A DNA stretch of 43,137 nt, taken from Candidatus Companilactobacillus pullicola. GTDB taxonomy: Bacteria > Bacillota > Bacilli > Lactobacillales > Lactobacillaceae. Shown piece by piece: positions 7,982 through 15,056 of this stretch. The translations under genes and the position numbers were made by a program. Under the pieces are notes generated by a model. That model was not told the origin of the DNA. It saw only the letters and a list, made by a program, of their open reading frames with translations, and searched no databases. How positions within the stretch are numbered: the stretch's first letter is position 1; each line of letters begins with the position of its first letter. The DNA lies in contig DXCM01000018.1 in assembly GCA_019116025.1 (NCBI GenBank), forward strand, positions 1 to 43,137, written 5' to 3'.

Positions 7982-9409
7982 TTAATTTTCTAAAATCTTA
8001 TTAAGGAACTTCTTCAAAACCTCTTCATCAAAGCTGTTGTTGTCAGATGAGATTTTGGAATCACCGTTGTAATAGATCATTCGTTGATAAGTTAAGTCTT
8101 CAGCCACGATATTCTCAGCCGTGCAACCTCTACCAGTTGTCTGTCCGCCTAAGAACATTGAAAGTGGGAAACTTGAACCTATACCTAAACCTGCTAGATA
8201 AGCCGCATCGTTGACGATCATTCTGCCAACTGGTTTTTGAATAGCATATTCTCTGATGATCTTGTCATCATTAGAATGAATTACTAGTGTGTGTCCATTA
8301 CGTTTTTCTTTCAAAAGGTGAATACACTTTTCACACGCATGTCGCCAATCTGGTTCTTTATAGAAAGCCATGATTGGACATTTCAACTTCACTGCGAAAG
8401 GATCATCTTCGAAAATGTAAGGTTGTTCAGATACTAGTACCAAGGCATCATCGGGAATTGAAAATCCGGATCGATTAGCAATCCACTTAGCACTTTTACC
8501 AATGTATTCTTCACTAACTTCCATACCCTTACGGAACAATGTTTGTCTCAACTTAGCTTCTTCTTCTTTACTCATGAAGTAAGCTCCATCGTTGGTCAAT
8601 TGTGTTCTGACATCTTCAGAAATGGAGCTTTCAGCAACCACGAATTGTTCTGAGGCTGGAGCTAAACCATTATCAAAAGCTCTACTCTTAATAATCTGTG
8701 AACAAGCGCTAGCAATATTGGCTGTCTTTTGAATGAAAACCGGTGTTGAACCTGTCTCTGCGTACAATACTGGTTTGCTTGGAATATTGATCTGATCGTA
8801 ATATTCAGCACAACCAACGTTGATCACAGCGGCTATTTCTGAACTAGCAGTTAACTCTTTCACACCATTGAAAGTTACGTTGTTCATATATCCTAAAAAC
8901 CCTTGAGGTAAGCCTGCATTAGTACAGATCAATTGAATCTGTGGATATATTTTTGAAGAAATTGATGACATCTTTGGATGTGGAACCATCACTAAAGTAT
9001 TTCCTGATTTAATAGCCATCAATAATGCGTAAACACTATATAAAACGGTATTTTCAATTGGTAAGAGTGTAACGACTGGACCTAAGGGCATTCCCATTTT
9101 TTCAATTTGATTCTTATCATTGAATAAAAGTGGTCCAATAATTTTTTCGTTGTCGATATTCTTCTTATATAGTTCAATGAACTGATTGTATAGATCTAAC
9201 TTATCTTCACATGATCCGATGGATTTATTGGCGTACTCAATTTTTAATAAATCTGGCAAAATCTTAGTTAAATCATCGATTACTTTTTTTAGGGTAAGGT
9301 TCAGTTCATCTTGACCATATCCTTTTAACATTCCAAACGAATCCCTAGCTGTCTCTGAAACAATTCTTGCTTCCTGTAACGATTTCAAATCATTGTCTAT
9401 TAATTGCAT
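7982..9409 (-). CDS. Aldehyde-dehydrogenase-like protein lacking the catalytic cysteine
   Basis: A 475-residue protein of the CoA-acylating aldehyde dehydrogenase family (EutE, AdhE N-domain). The N-terminus, LIDNDLKSLQEARI, resembles the encapsulation helix of compartment aldehyde dehydrogenases. Family signatures include GNTLVMVPHPK, GCAEYYDQI, the AFDNGLAPASEQ loop and the C-terminal TGRGCTAENI. In active members that loop reads DNG-x-x-Cys-A-S-E-Q (for example FDNGMICASEQ in AdhE); here the cysteine position is Pro, and the DNA (GCT CCA GCC TCA GAA on the coding strand) reads cleanly. No other cysteine lies in the loop. The protein is therefore probably inactive as an acylating dehydrogenase, or structural. 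The reading frame is intact with a good ribosome binding site, so it is not an obvious pseudogene. Confidence 0.85.
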   Translation of the reverse strand: MQLIDNDLKSLQEARIVSETARDSFGMLKGYGQDELNLTLKKVIDDLTKILPDLLKIEYANKSIGSCEDKLDLYNQFIELYKKNIDNEKIIGPLLFNDKNQIEKMGMPLGPVVTLLPIENTVLYSVYALLMAIKSGNTLVMVPHPKMSSISSKIYPQIQLICTNAGLPQGFLGYMNNVTFNGVKELTASSEIAAVINVGCAEYYDQINIPSKPVLYAETGSTPVFIQKTANIASACSQIIKSRAFDNGLAPASEQFVVAESSISEDVRTQLTNDGAYFMSKEEEAKLRQTLFRKGMEVSEEYIGKSAKWIANRSGFSIPDDALVLVSEQPYIFEDDPFAVKLKCPIMAFYKEPDWRHACEKCIHLLKEKRNGHTLVIHSNDDKIIREYAIQKPVGRMIVNDAAYLAGLGIGSSFPLSMFLGGQTTGRGCTAENIVAEDLTYQRMIYYNGDSKISSDNNSFDEEVLKKFLNKILEN

Positions 9410-9425
9410 AATTATTGCTCCCTTA

Positions 9426-9731
9426 TTATTCAGGCAATAGTTTATTCAATGCATATCGATCAATTATTTTTGTTAGGTCGCGATGAGGACTAGGAATGAC
9501 TACCGAACTATAAACTTCCGCATTCATATTCTCTACGGCTTTAATTCCAGCAGCTACTGCACTTTCGCAAGCTGAAACATCACCCTGAACAATTACAGAA
9601 ATATATCCTGAAGCAACATTTTCGTATCCGACAATATCGACATCTGCTGCTTTACACATAGCATCCGCAGCCTGTAGAACAAACACCAAACCAAATGTTT
9701 CAATTGATCCTATTGCTTTATAATTCTCCAT
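9426..9731 (-). CDS. BMC-H hexameric shell protein (pore loop VASGY)
   Basis: A 101-residue shell protein: MENYKAIGSIETFGLVF, then AADAMCKAADVDIVGYENVASGYISV, then GDVSACESAVAAGI. The pore segment VASGY differs from the IGSG or VGGG seen in most homologues and in the sister genes of this operon, which may change what the pore passes. The C-terminal tail (HRDLTKIIDRYALNKLLPE) is slightly longer than in the minimal domain. The start has TAGGAG upstream. It lies 17 bases after the 98-residue paralogue. Confidence 0.93.
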   Translation of the reverse strand: MENYKAIGSIETFGLVFVLQAADAMCKAADVDIVGYENVASGYISVIVQGDVSACESAVAAGIKAVENMNAEVYSSVVIPSPHRDLTKIIDRYALNKLLPE

Positions 9732-9748
9732 ATCTGTTTACTCCTAAG

Positions 9749-10045
9749 TTATTGATCAATATCATGAACTGAAACAATGTCGCCAACTCCAGGTATTGGT
9801 CGTGGCATTACATTGCTAGCTGTTAGTTTGCCGATCTCTGATGCCGCTTTGGCACCAGCTTCAACGGCTGATTTAACCGCGGCAACATCGCCTTTTACAA
9901 TAACTGTAACTAAAGTGGATCCTATGTTTTCATATGAAATCAATTCGACTTCTGCAGCTTTCAACATTTCATCGGCTGCTTTCAATGCAGGGACCAAACC
10001 AACTGTTTCTATGAGTCCCAATGCTTCATCACCTTTATATCTCAT
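9749..10045 (-). CDS. BMC-H hexameric shell protein (pore loop IGSTL)
   Basis: A 98-residue shell protein beginning MRYKGDEALGLIETVGLV. The core, AADEMLKAAEVELISYEN, is followed by IGSTLVTVIVKGDV and a SAVEAGAKAASEIG helix, as in other BMC-H proteins. The usual pore Gly after Ser is replaced by Thr. It is an intact family member of normal length with a good start. It is encoded between the small winged-helix-like protein and the 101-residue shell protein, so three shell genes lie upstream of cutC and the remaining shell genes downstream. Confidence 0.94.
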   Translation of the reverse strand: MRYKGDEALGLIETVGLVPALKAADEMLKAAEVELISYENIGSTLVTVIVKGDVAAVKSAVEAGAKAASEIGKLTASNVMPRPIPGVGDIVSVHDIDQ

Positions 10046-10062
10046 AAATTCAACCTCTTAGT

Positions 10063-10344
10063 TTAGTTGCTATACTTTTTATCAACATATTTTGCAACAG
10101 CATCACGACCATCAGCGTTGATTCGATAATTCATAACCAGGTTGTCGTCTTTATCTAGTTCATAACTATCTAATTCCACTAACCCGTTGGCTTCTAGAGC
10201 CATAAAATGTTCCATGTATAAGTCTTCATTAAACTGTTTTTCATTGCCGTAAAGCGGCTTCAAAGCTGCCATAACGGTTTTTACATCAACGGCTTCGTTG
10301 TTGTTCATGTAATTCAAAACAGCCATTCTACTTGGTAAACTCAT
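10063..10344 (-). CDS. Small winged-helix-like protein in the cut operon
   Basis: A 93-residue soluble protein (MSLPSRMAVLNYMNNNEAVD start). A helix-helix-strand layout with a D-K/D-D hairpin near residues 63-68 and ending DAVAKYVDKKYSN suggests a winged-helix or helix-turn-helix fold, for instance a reduced PadR- or MarR-like unit. I do not recognise the family. Its ATG overlaps the stop codon of the transporter gene (ATGA), so translation is coupled. It could be an operon-encoded regulator or a transporter partner. Function is unassigned. Confidence 0.6.
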   Translation of the reverse strand: MSLPSRMAVLNYMNNNEAVDVKTVMAALKPLYGNEKQFNEDLYMEHFMALEANGLVELDSYELDKDDNLVMNYRINADGRDAVAKYVDKKYSN

Positions 10345-11360
10345 TCTTCAACGCCTCCCTTTTTAAATAGATCTAAAGGATTCATCGTAACGATGATGGC
10401 ACCTAAAACGATAACAATTGAACCAATAACGATTGTTGGTGTTAAAGTCTGTCCCAAGAACAAGACACAGAACAGAACACCCCAGAAAGCATAAGTAACG
10501 TTAAGTGACATTCCGATTGCACATCCAACAGTTGCATTAGCTTTGTACCAAGTAACGAAGGATACGGCTGCACTCAATCCAGCTACGGCTAACCAAATTA
10601 GTGGAATTCCGGCTGAAATAGTACCACCAAGTAATTTAAGAGCGCCAACTGCAGGAACCATAAGAATTAGAACAACTAGACCTGAAATTAATTCTCTCAA
10701 GTTAACAGCAACGTCGGTATCAATCATTGCACCACCAAAACTTGAGAAGACACCTTCAAGACCCCAACAAACTGCGGCAATCAAAGCACAGATAATTCCA
10801 AGTGTGAAGTTAGGTGCCCCTTCGGGTTTTACAAAATTAATAATAATTGCGCCAAGAACACAGAGCACCATACCTAAAACAACACGTTTGGTTGGCTTTT
10901 GCTTCAAGAACATCCAAGCGAACAAGGCTCCAAACAAACTACATGTAGCAGAAATCGGAATTGCATAAGCACCAGCCATGGCTAATCCAACTAAGTAAGC
11001 ACCGTTAGCAATTGGCCCTCCAAGAAGGAATCCAATAACCAACATCTTTCCTGGCTTAGTCTTAAGCGTTCTGCCTAATTCTTTCAAACGACCTTTTTTA
11101 GCGTTGTAGATCAACAACCAAAGTCCTGCGATAAAATCATTCAGTCCTGAACAGACAAAAGGTGCTGCCAAAAATCCGGCTGCACTTACTAAAGGATCGT
11201 AACCACTGGCAACCATTACCAATGTGGAGTAAACACCATAGGTCAAGCCGGAAATTGCTCCATTAACTAATCCCGTAGTATGAAATTTCTTAGTTAACGC
11301 ATTCTTCTTAGTATCTGCTAGACTAATGCGTCCGTTGATAGATTCTTTATTTATGTCCAT
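10341..11360 (-). CDS. DMT/EamA-superfamily membrane transporter
   Basis: About 339 residues with roughly ten hydrophobic spans arranged as two five-span halves, the drug/metabolite transporter layout; typical segments are GAYAIPISATCSLFGALFAW and VIGSIVIVLGAIIVTMNP. Choline compartment operons often carry a small multidrug-type or EamA-type transporter. From its position, second in the operon directly after a shell gene, choline uptake or trimethylamine/aldehyde export is a reasonable guess, but the substrate cannot be read from sequence. I start at the ATG at 11360 (MDINKES), 9 bases after AAGGAG; a GTG two codons upstream is too close to it. Confidence 0.8.
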   Translation of the reverse strand: MDINKESINGRISLADTKKNALTKKFHTTGLVNGAISGLTYGVYSTLVMVASGYDPLVSAAGFLAAPFVCSGLNDFIAGLWLLIYNAKKGRLKELGRTLKTKPGKMLVIGFLLGGPIANGAYLVGLAMAGAYAIPISATCSLFGALFAWMFLKQKPTKRVVLGMVLCVLGAIIINFVKPEGAPNFTLGIICALIAAVCWGLEGVFSSFGGAMIDTDVAVNLRELISGLVVLILMVPAVGALKLLGGTISAGIPLIWLAVAGLSAAVSFVTWYKANATVGCAIGMSLNVTYAFWGVLFCVLFLGQTLTPTIVIGSIVIVLGAIIVTMNPLDLFKKGGVEE

Positions 11361-11373
11361 GGTCACTTACTCC

Positions 11374-11658
11374 TTATTTATTGTCTGGAGTTGGTAAAAT
11401 GTTCTCAACTTCTGCATGTGGACGAGGGATAACGTGAACTGATAGTAGTTCACCAATTCTTTGAGCAGCTGCGGCACCAGCATCTGTAGCGGCTTTAACG
11501 GCACCAACATCACCACGAACCATGACAGTAACCAAACCTCCACCAACTAATTCTTTACCGATAAGAGATACGTTGGCTGCCTTCACCATTGCATCAGCCG
11601 CTTCAATAGATCCTACTAAACCTTTAGTTTCAATCATTCCAAGTGCGTCATATTTCAT
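11374..11658 (-). CDS. BMC-H hexameric shell protein (first gene of the cut operon, pore loop VGGGL)
   Basis: A 94-residue canonical shell protein: [38 protein letters not shown], pore loop [27 protein letters not shown]. The core is nearly the same as that of the tailed shell protein at 174-728. As the promoter-proximal gene with a strong AAAGGAG site, it is likely made in the largest amount and forms the shell facets. The cre site at 11672-11687 abuts its ribosome binding site. Confidence 0.95.
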   Translation of the reverse strand: MKYDALGMIETKGLVGSIEAADAMVKAANVSLIGKELVGGGLVTVMVRGDVGAVKAATDAGAAAAQRIGELLSVHVIPRPHAEVENILPTPDNK

Positions 11659-11671
11659 GATAATCTCTCCT

Positions 11672-11687
11672 TTGTGAGCGTTTGCAT
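11672..11687 (-). promoter_or_regulatory. CcpA-binding cre site of the cut operon
   Basis: Read on the minus strand, ATGCAAACGCTCACAA matches the cre consensus WTGNAARCGNWWWCAW at 15 of 16 positions. It lies about 9-24 bases downstream of the expected transcription start of the -10 box at 11703-11708 and just upstream of the first gene's ribosome binding site. A CcpA complex there would block transcription, giving glucose repression of choline use. Confidence 0.8.
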
Positions 11688-11702
11688 TTTTGTTATGGTG
11701 CC

Positions 11703-11734
11703 ATTATATTTACGAACCCTACGGTTCAGGTCAA
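11703..11734 (-). promoter_or_regulatory. MerR-type promoter of the cut operon
   Basis: On the minus strand a TTGACC -35 box (11729-11734) and a TATAAT -10 box (11703-11708) are 20 bases apart, too far for normal sigma-70 recognition. The spacer contains the dyad GAACC-GTAG-GGTTC (11714-11727), slightly off-centre. A long spacer with an inverted repeat inside it is the hallmark of promoters that MerR-family activators untwist. No MerR gene is in the window; it may lie beyond the left edge or elsewhere. Confidence 0.75.
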
Positions 11735-11967
11735 CACTCCATTTTAAATTGTTTCTTAAAATACAACTTAACTGTCATCAAAGGCCGTAGAATGGGCTTT
11801 TTACGTAAAATTTTATTTTTTTAGAAATAATTACGTCAGCAAGAGCATTTTGCTTGACATGTAGAAAATTTCACAATCATTTTTAAAAAAATCATTTTTG
11901 GGGAATATTTTTTGAGTTAATTTTTGAAAATGCCGATTTAACAACGTTTCAAAATCTGAAATAAGAC

Positions 11968-11985
11968 CCTGACCCTAGGGACAGG
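11968..11985. promoter_or_regulatory. 18-bp dyad, possible operator
   Basis: CCTGACCCTAGGGACAGG is symmetric at every position except one mismatched pair (A opposite A). It lies about 235 bases upstream of the cut promoter. It resembles operators of MerR- or TetR-family proteins. I see no well-spaced -35/-10 pair around it on either strand, so its target is unknown. Confidence 0.45.
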
Positions 11986-12056
11986 TTTACGTGAAGAAAG
12001 CCCGTCTGACTACACTTGTCACTTTTTAAATAAATTTATCCCCAAAATTTTCTTCT

Positions 12057-12106
12057 ACTAAAAAAGGCATTTTTGGAAGATCGTTCAATCTTCTAAGAAT
12101 GCCTTT
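12057..12106 (-). terminator. Rho-independent terminator without an obvious gene
   Basis: On the minus strand AAAGGCAT ... ATGCCTTT encloses an inner AGAAGAT/ATCTTCC pairing and is followed by a run of T. No minus-strand gene precedes it before the plus-strand gene at 12277, so it would end a short non-coding or leader-like transcript from within 12107-12276. Confidence 0.65.
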
Positions 12107-12216
12107 AATCTAATGTTTGTATGTGAAATAATTCGCACAATTTCTCGTTTTTTTACTGAGCATATTACTTGCTTTTTGAAATTTTATCTTTATTTCTGTG
12201 TCCAAATATAATATAT

Positions 12217-12246
12217 TTAGTTAAACGTTTGCATTGACATTATAAT
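12217..12246 (+). promoter_or_regulatory. Promoter and cre-like site before the VIT1-type gene
   Basis: A perfect TATAAT (12241-12246) is positioned to start transcription near 12253, upstream of the AAGGAGA ribosome binding site. The -35 box (around TTAGTT, 12217-12222) is weak. Between them TTAAACGTTTGCAT (12221-12234) is a cre-like sequence, matching the consensus at about 14 of 16 positions when read on the minus strand, so CcpA control is possible. Confidence 0.5.
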
Positions 12247-12276
12247 TTCCGATGCTCTAATCGAAGGAGACCAATT

Positions 12277-12990
12277 ATGACTAATTATTTATTGCATTCA
12301 ATCGTACCGAAGGAAATTAAAAAATTACGTTTATCTGAAAAGTTAAACGTAATTCGAGCCGGTGTTTTGGGAGCTAACGATGGTATTATTTCTGTAGCCG
12401 GAATCGTAACCGGAGTAGCTGGCGCTCAACAAAGTCAAATGACACTATTCATTTCTGGACTAGCTGGCATGTTTGCTGGTGCCCTATCAATGGGTGGCGG
12501 TGAATACGTCTCAGTTAGTACTCAAAGAGATACACAGAGAAATATGGTTAAATTGCAAGAAGCAATGATTGCTGCAAACCCTAACCGTGAAGAAAATGCC
12601 TTAACTAGTTACTATGAAAATAAGGGCTTAGGTTTAGAATTATCAAAACAAGTATCATCCAGTTTAATGGAACAAGATCCACTTGCTGCTACGTTAAAAT
12701 CTAAATTCAATATCGAATTTAAAGACTACTTCAGTCCTTGGCAAGCAGCCTTCTCATCATTCTTCTCATTCATTATTGGTTCGTTGTTACCACTGATGGC
12801 AATCACTTTTATCCCTTATCCATATAAAGTTTCAGGTACCATGTTTGCTGTAATTATTGCTTTAACTTTCACAGGTTATATCAGTAGTAGATTGGGTAAA
12901 TCTAATGTCATCAAAGGTATTTTGCGAAATCTTCTAGTTGGGTTGGGAACGATGGTCGTAACCTACCTTATCGGTACACTTTTAACTTAA
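12277..12990 (+). CDS. VIT1/CCC1-family iron/manganese transporter
   Basis: A 237-residue membrane protein. The start segment VIRAGVLGANDGIISVAGIV is the first helix of the VIT1/CCC1 family, with the conserved Asp of the transport path. Helices 2 (LFISGLAGMFAGALSMGGGE, carrying the metal-site Glu) and the C-terminal three spans are clear. A cytoplasmic helical stretch with many Glu residues (about 80-150) corresponds to the metal-binding hub. The family moves Fe2+ or Mn2+ out of the cytosol. It is a single gene with its own promoter and a terminator just after it. Confidence 0.88.
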   Translation: MTNYLLHSIVPKEIKKLRLSEKLNVIRAGVLGANDGIISVAGIVTGVAGAQQSQMTLFISGLAGMFAGALSMGGGEYVSVSTQRDTQRNMVKLQEAMIAANPNREENALTSYYENKGLGLELSKQVSSSLMEQDPLAATLKSKFNIEFKDYFSPWQAAFSSFFSFIIGSLLPLMAITFIPYPYKVSGTMFAVIIALTFTGYISSRLGKSNVIKGILRNLLVGLGTMVVTYLIGTLLT

Positions 12991-13006
12991 TCATTTTGAA
13001 TACTAA

Positions 13007-13047
13007 AAGAGCATCCCTGAATTCAATCAGAGATGCTCTTATTTTTT
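13007..13047. terminator. Bidirectional terminator between convergent genes
   Basis: AAGAGCATC (13007-13015) pairs with GATGCTCTT (13032-13040), followed by ATTTTTT on the plus strand and preceded by AAAA for the minus strand. It separates the VIT1-type gene from the reductase gene converging on it. Confidence 0.85.
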
Positions 13048-13585
13048 ACTTACTATATTCAAGATAGGCGATACCGTTAACTTTTTTAGCAGATATCAAA
13101 TTCAATTCTTTAAACTTTGTCTTGTCCGAGAATAATGGAATACCCTTCCCCAAAATAACGGGGACGATTCCTATTTGATAACTATCGATCAAATCACTAT
13201 TCACTAATGGGGCAATGATACTGCTGCCACCGATGATCCAGATATCTTTTGAAGATGATCTCTTTTTCAATCCATTAACCAAGTCGATAATATCTCCATC
13301 CACAAAATGCATATTTCCAACATCATCAATTGGCTGACGAGTCATTATATAATTATCAAAATCATCATAAGGATAACTATCTGGTGACAATTTATTAGCT
13401 ACCTGATCATAAGTTTTGCGTCCCATGACCACTGCATCCACATGTTTAACTAATTTTGCATATTCACGATCATTATCATCACCGGCCATAAAATCATTAT
13501 TGATCAAATAATCAATGTTGCCATTTTCTTCCGCAATATATCCATCTAAGGTTTCCGCGATGAATAGAATAACTTTACGTGACAT
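13046..13585 (-). CDS. DHFR-fold reductase of the RibD C-terminal family
   Basis: A 179-residue protein beginning MSRKVILFIAETLDGYIA, typical of the RibD C-terminal/dihydrofolate-reductase-like family (B. subtilis YwjB and YyaP type). Further signatures are VVMGRKTYDQV and DIWIIGGSSIIAPLVNSDLID, which form the NADPH-binding part of the fold. The substrate is unknown; family members are often copied and rarely characterised. Length is complete. It is a single-gene unit with its own ribosome binding site (CGGAGGATAG). Confidence 0.85.
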   Translation of the reverse strand: MSRKVILFIAETLDGYIAEENGNIDYLINNDFMAGDDNDREYAKLVKHVDAVVMGRKTYDQVANKLSPDSYPYDDFDNYIMTRQPIDDVGNMHFVDGDIIDLVNGLKKRSSSKDIWIIGGSSIIAPLVNSDLIDSYQIGIVPVILGKGIPLFSDKTKFKELNLISAKKVNGIAYLEYSK

Positions 13586-13670
13586 TTATCTATCCTCCGG
13601 TTCTTTTTGGTTAAGCCTATTGTATATTCTTGCGGTTGAAGTTACTAATAAAATGCTATTTATTCTTAAG

Positions 13671-14177
13671 CTAAAGATTAGAGTTCTTCAAAATGTCTTC
13701 GGATACTTGAGGGTACTCTCGATTGGTGACATCAATTTTGATTGAATTGACATCCTGATACATTTTGATTCGATCAATAGCACCCGGCAGTGCCTCTGGA
13801 GAGCGGACCCCTTGTTTGATATCTTTTTCAAAACGTTTGGTCAGTTCTTTTTCGGATGGAATTAGTGAATAAGAATAGACGTCGAAGTCACCTTGCAAAC
13901 CACGTAGAATATCGTCAACGATAGTTTGTTGATGCATAACCCAAACGAACACAATTGTTTCAAATTGACTATTGGCAAGATACGAATTGAGTAAAAATTG
14001 AATATTGCGTAGGACCATTGCCTTATTTTCTTCATTAAAAGTCCAAGGATGCATGTACCAACACCAGTCTCCATCGAGAAATATGGCGTTATTTAGTTTC
14101 TTTTCAACCAAGTATTTACCCAATATTGTCTTGCCCACTCCCATCGGACCTCCGATTAGGATCAACTTCTTTTTCAT
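13671..14177 (-). CDS. P-loop nucleotide kinase-like protein
   Basis: A 168-residue protein with a Walker A motif at the N-terminus (LIGGPMGVGKTILGKYL), a short DGDWCWYMHPW segment and an arginine-containing lid (SEKELTKRFEKDIKQGVR). The layout is that of small nucleotide or sugar kinases of the AAA_17/AAA_33 group. No substrate can be named. It lies about 85 bases upstream of the reductase gene on the same strand; a shared transcript is possible but not required. Confidence 0.75.
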   Translation of the reverse strand: MKKKLILIGGPMGVGKTILGKYLVEKKLNNAIFLDGDWCWYMHPWTFNEENKAMVLRNIQFLLNSYLANSQFETIVFVWVMHQQTIVDDILRGLQGDFDVYSYSLIPSEKELTKRFEKDIKQGVRSPEALPGAIDRIKMYQDVNSIKIDVTNREYPQVSEDILKNSNL

Positions 14178-14279
14178 ATTTTTGCCTCTTCAAATAGTTT
14201 TTCCCTTTAATACTAGCATCTTATGAATTTATCTTCGTAATTTAGTATAAAGAATACAAATGTAGGGGGAGTAATTCAT

Positions 14280-14747
14280 ATGAGAGAAGAATTGAAAAAA
14301 ATTGGGAACAAAGAACGACACAGATACAGTGGTACTTTCGCAAAATATGGATACAAATATGCCGATAGGCAAAGAAATCATGCTAAACCTACGATGATAC
14401 TAAAAAACATTAAATTGATTGATTCAGATAATAAAGAAATCCTTGTGGCGGATCATCTGTGGTTCAATTTAACATCCGGCTTCAAAAAATTAGGCATTTT
14501 AAAAGTAGGCGAGAAGGTTTTCTTCAATGGTCGGGTAACCAACTATCACAAAGGCTATTATTTAGATGGTATTTCCATTGACTATAAGCTAGAACGTCCT
14601 ACCAAAATAGAACTTGATGAGTCCTTAAATCATCTATCTGAAAGAAAGTACTTTCCAAATGAAGATTGGAAAACCTGTAACGTCATTTATGATATGTATT
14701 CTGAAGATTATATTAAGCGTGACATTCCTAAACCTTATCTTGGATAA
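14280..14747 (+). CDS. Unknown protein with OB-fold-like segment
   Basis: A 155-residue hydrophilic, basic protein. The middle part (MILKNIKLIDSDNKEILVAD followed by GEKVFFNGRVTNYHKGY) reads as a beta-rich OB-like barrel of the kind found in single-stranded nucleic-acid binding or translation-related proteins. The N-terminus is rich in Lys, Arg and Tyr. The start is preceded by AGGGGGAG. I do not recognise the family and assign no function. A terminator follows directly. Confidence 0.6.
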   Translation: MREELKKIGNKERHRYSGTFAKYGYKYADRQRNHAKPTMILKNIKLIDSDNKEILVADHLWFNLTSGFKKLGILKVGEKVFFNGRVTNYHKGYYLDGISIDYKLERPTKIELDESLNHLSERKYFPNEDWKTCNVIYDMYSEDYIKRDIPKPYLG

Positions 14748-14760
14748 GATTATATATTCT

Positions 14761-14792
14761 AAAAAAGCTCTGCTACTAAACAGAGTTTTTTA
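14761..14792 (+). terminator. Rho-independent terminator
   Basis: CTCTG (14768-14772) pairs with CAGAG (14781-14785), with the flanking A and T runs extending the stem; TTTTTT follows. It ends the 155-residue protein gene. Confidence 0.7.
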
Positions 14793-14814
14793 AATAAGCA
14801 TCATATTGTCCCAT

Positions 14815-14904
14815 TTAATCTGATGGATTCAAGTAACAATTACATCGATCATATGATCCTGGGTGAAATGCAATCAAATCCTCATATACGTTTTCTTTAT
14901 TCAT
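14815..14904 (-). pseudogene. Remnant of a HigA-type XRE antitoxin gene
   Basis: A 29-codon frame beginning MNKENVYEDLIAFHPGSY, which resembles the start of HigA-family antitoxins (EDL-AFHPG-YV pattern). The helix-turn-helix expected afterwards is absent: the frame runs into DRCNCYLNPSD and a stop. It keeps a strong ribosome binding site, GAGGAGG, about 9 bases upstream. No toxin gene of the HigB type is seen next to it. Best read as the surviving front end of a deleted toxin-antitoxin locus; a functional 29-residue peptide is less likely. Confidence 0.6.
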
Positions 14905-15056
14905 AATGTTTACTGACCTCCTCAATTTATATCGAAACAATTTAAATAGATTTTTCAAATATACACTTCATCAAACGCTACTAATAACCCATAGGAGCTT
15001 CGTCCCCTGTCTATATCCAAAGCCGAAGCCCTTCTCTATTCTGCTGTCTCTACTGC

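Larger units (their letters stand above)
11735..12276. other. AT-rich intergenic region between cut operon and VIT1-type gene
   Basis: About 540 bases without a convincing gene. It contains an 18-bp dyad (11968-11985), a minus-strand terminator hairpin (12057-12106) with no gene in front of it, and the promoter region of the downstream plus-strand gene. The rest is A/T-rich. The only minus-strand reading frame before the terminator is a 17-codon one (MLSKKTRNCANYFTYKH) without a ribosome binding site. Confidence 0.6.

Noticed and set aside
7982..9409. Pseudogene call for the Cys-lacking aldehyde dehydrogenase
   Set aside because: Full-length intact frame, good start, normal spacing to both neighbours; loss of one residue is not decay.
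12234..12262. TTGACA and TCTAAT as promoter of the VIT1-type gene
   Set aside because: It would start transcription inside or after the ribosome binding site; the TATAAT at 12241 fits better.
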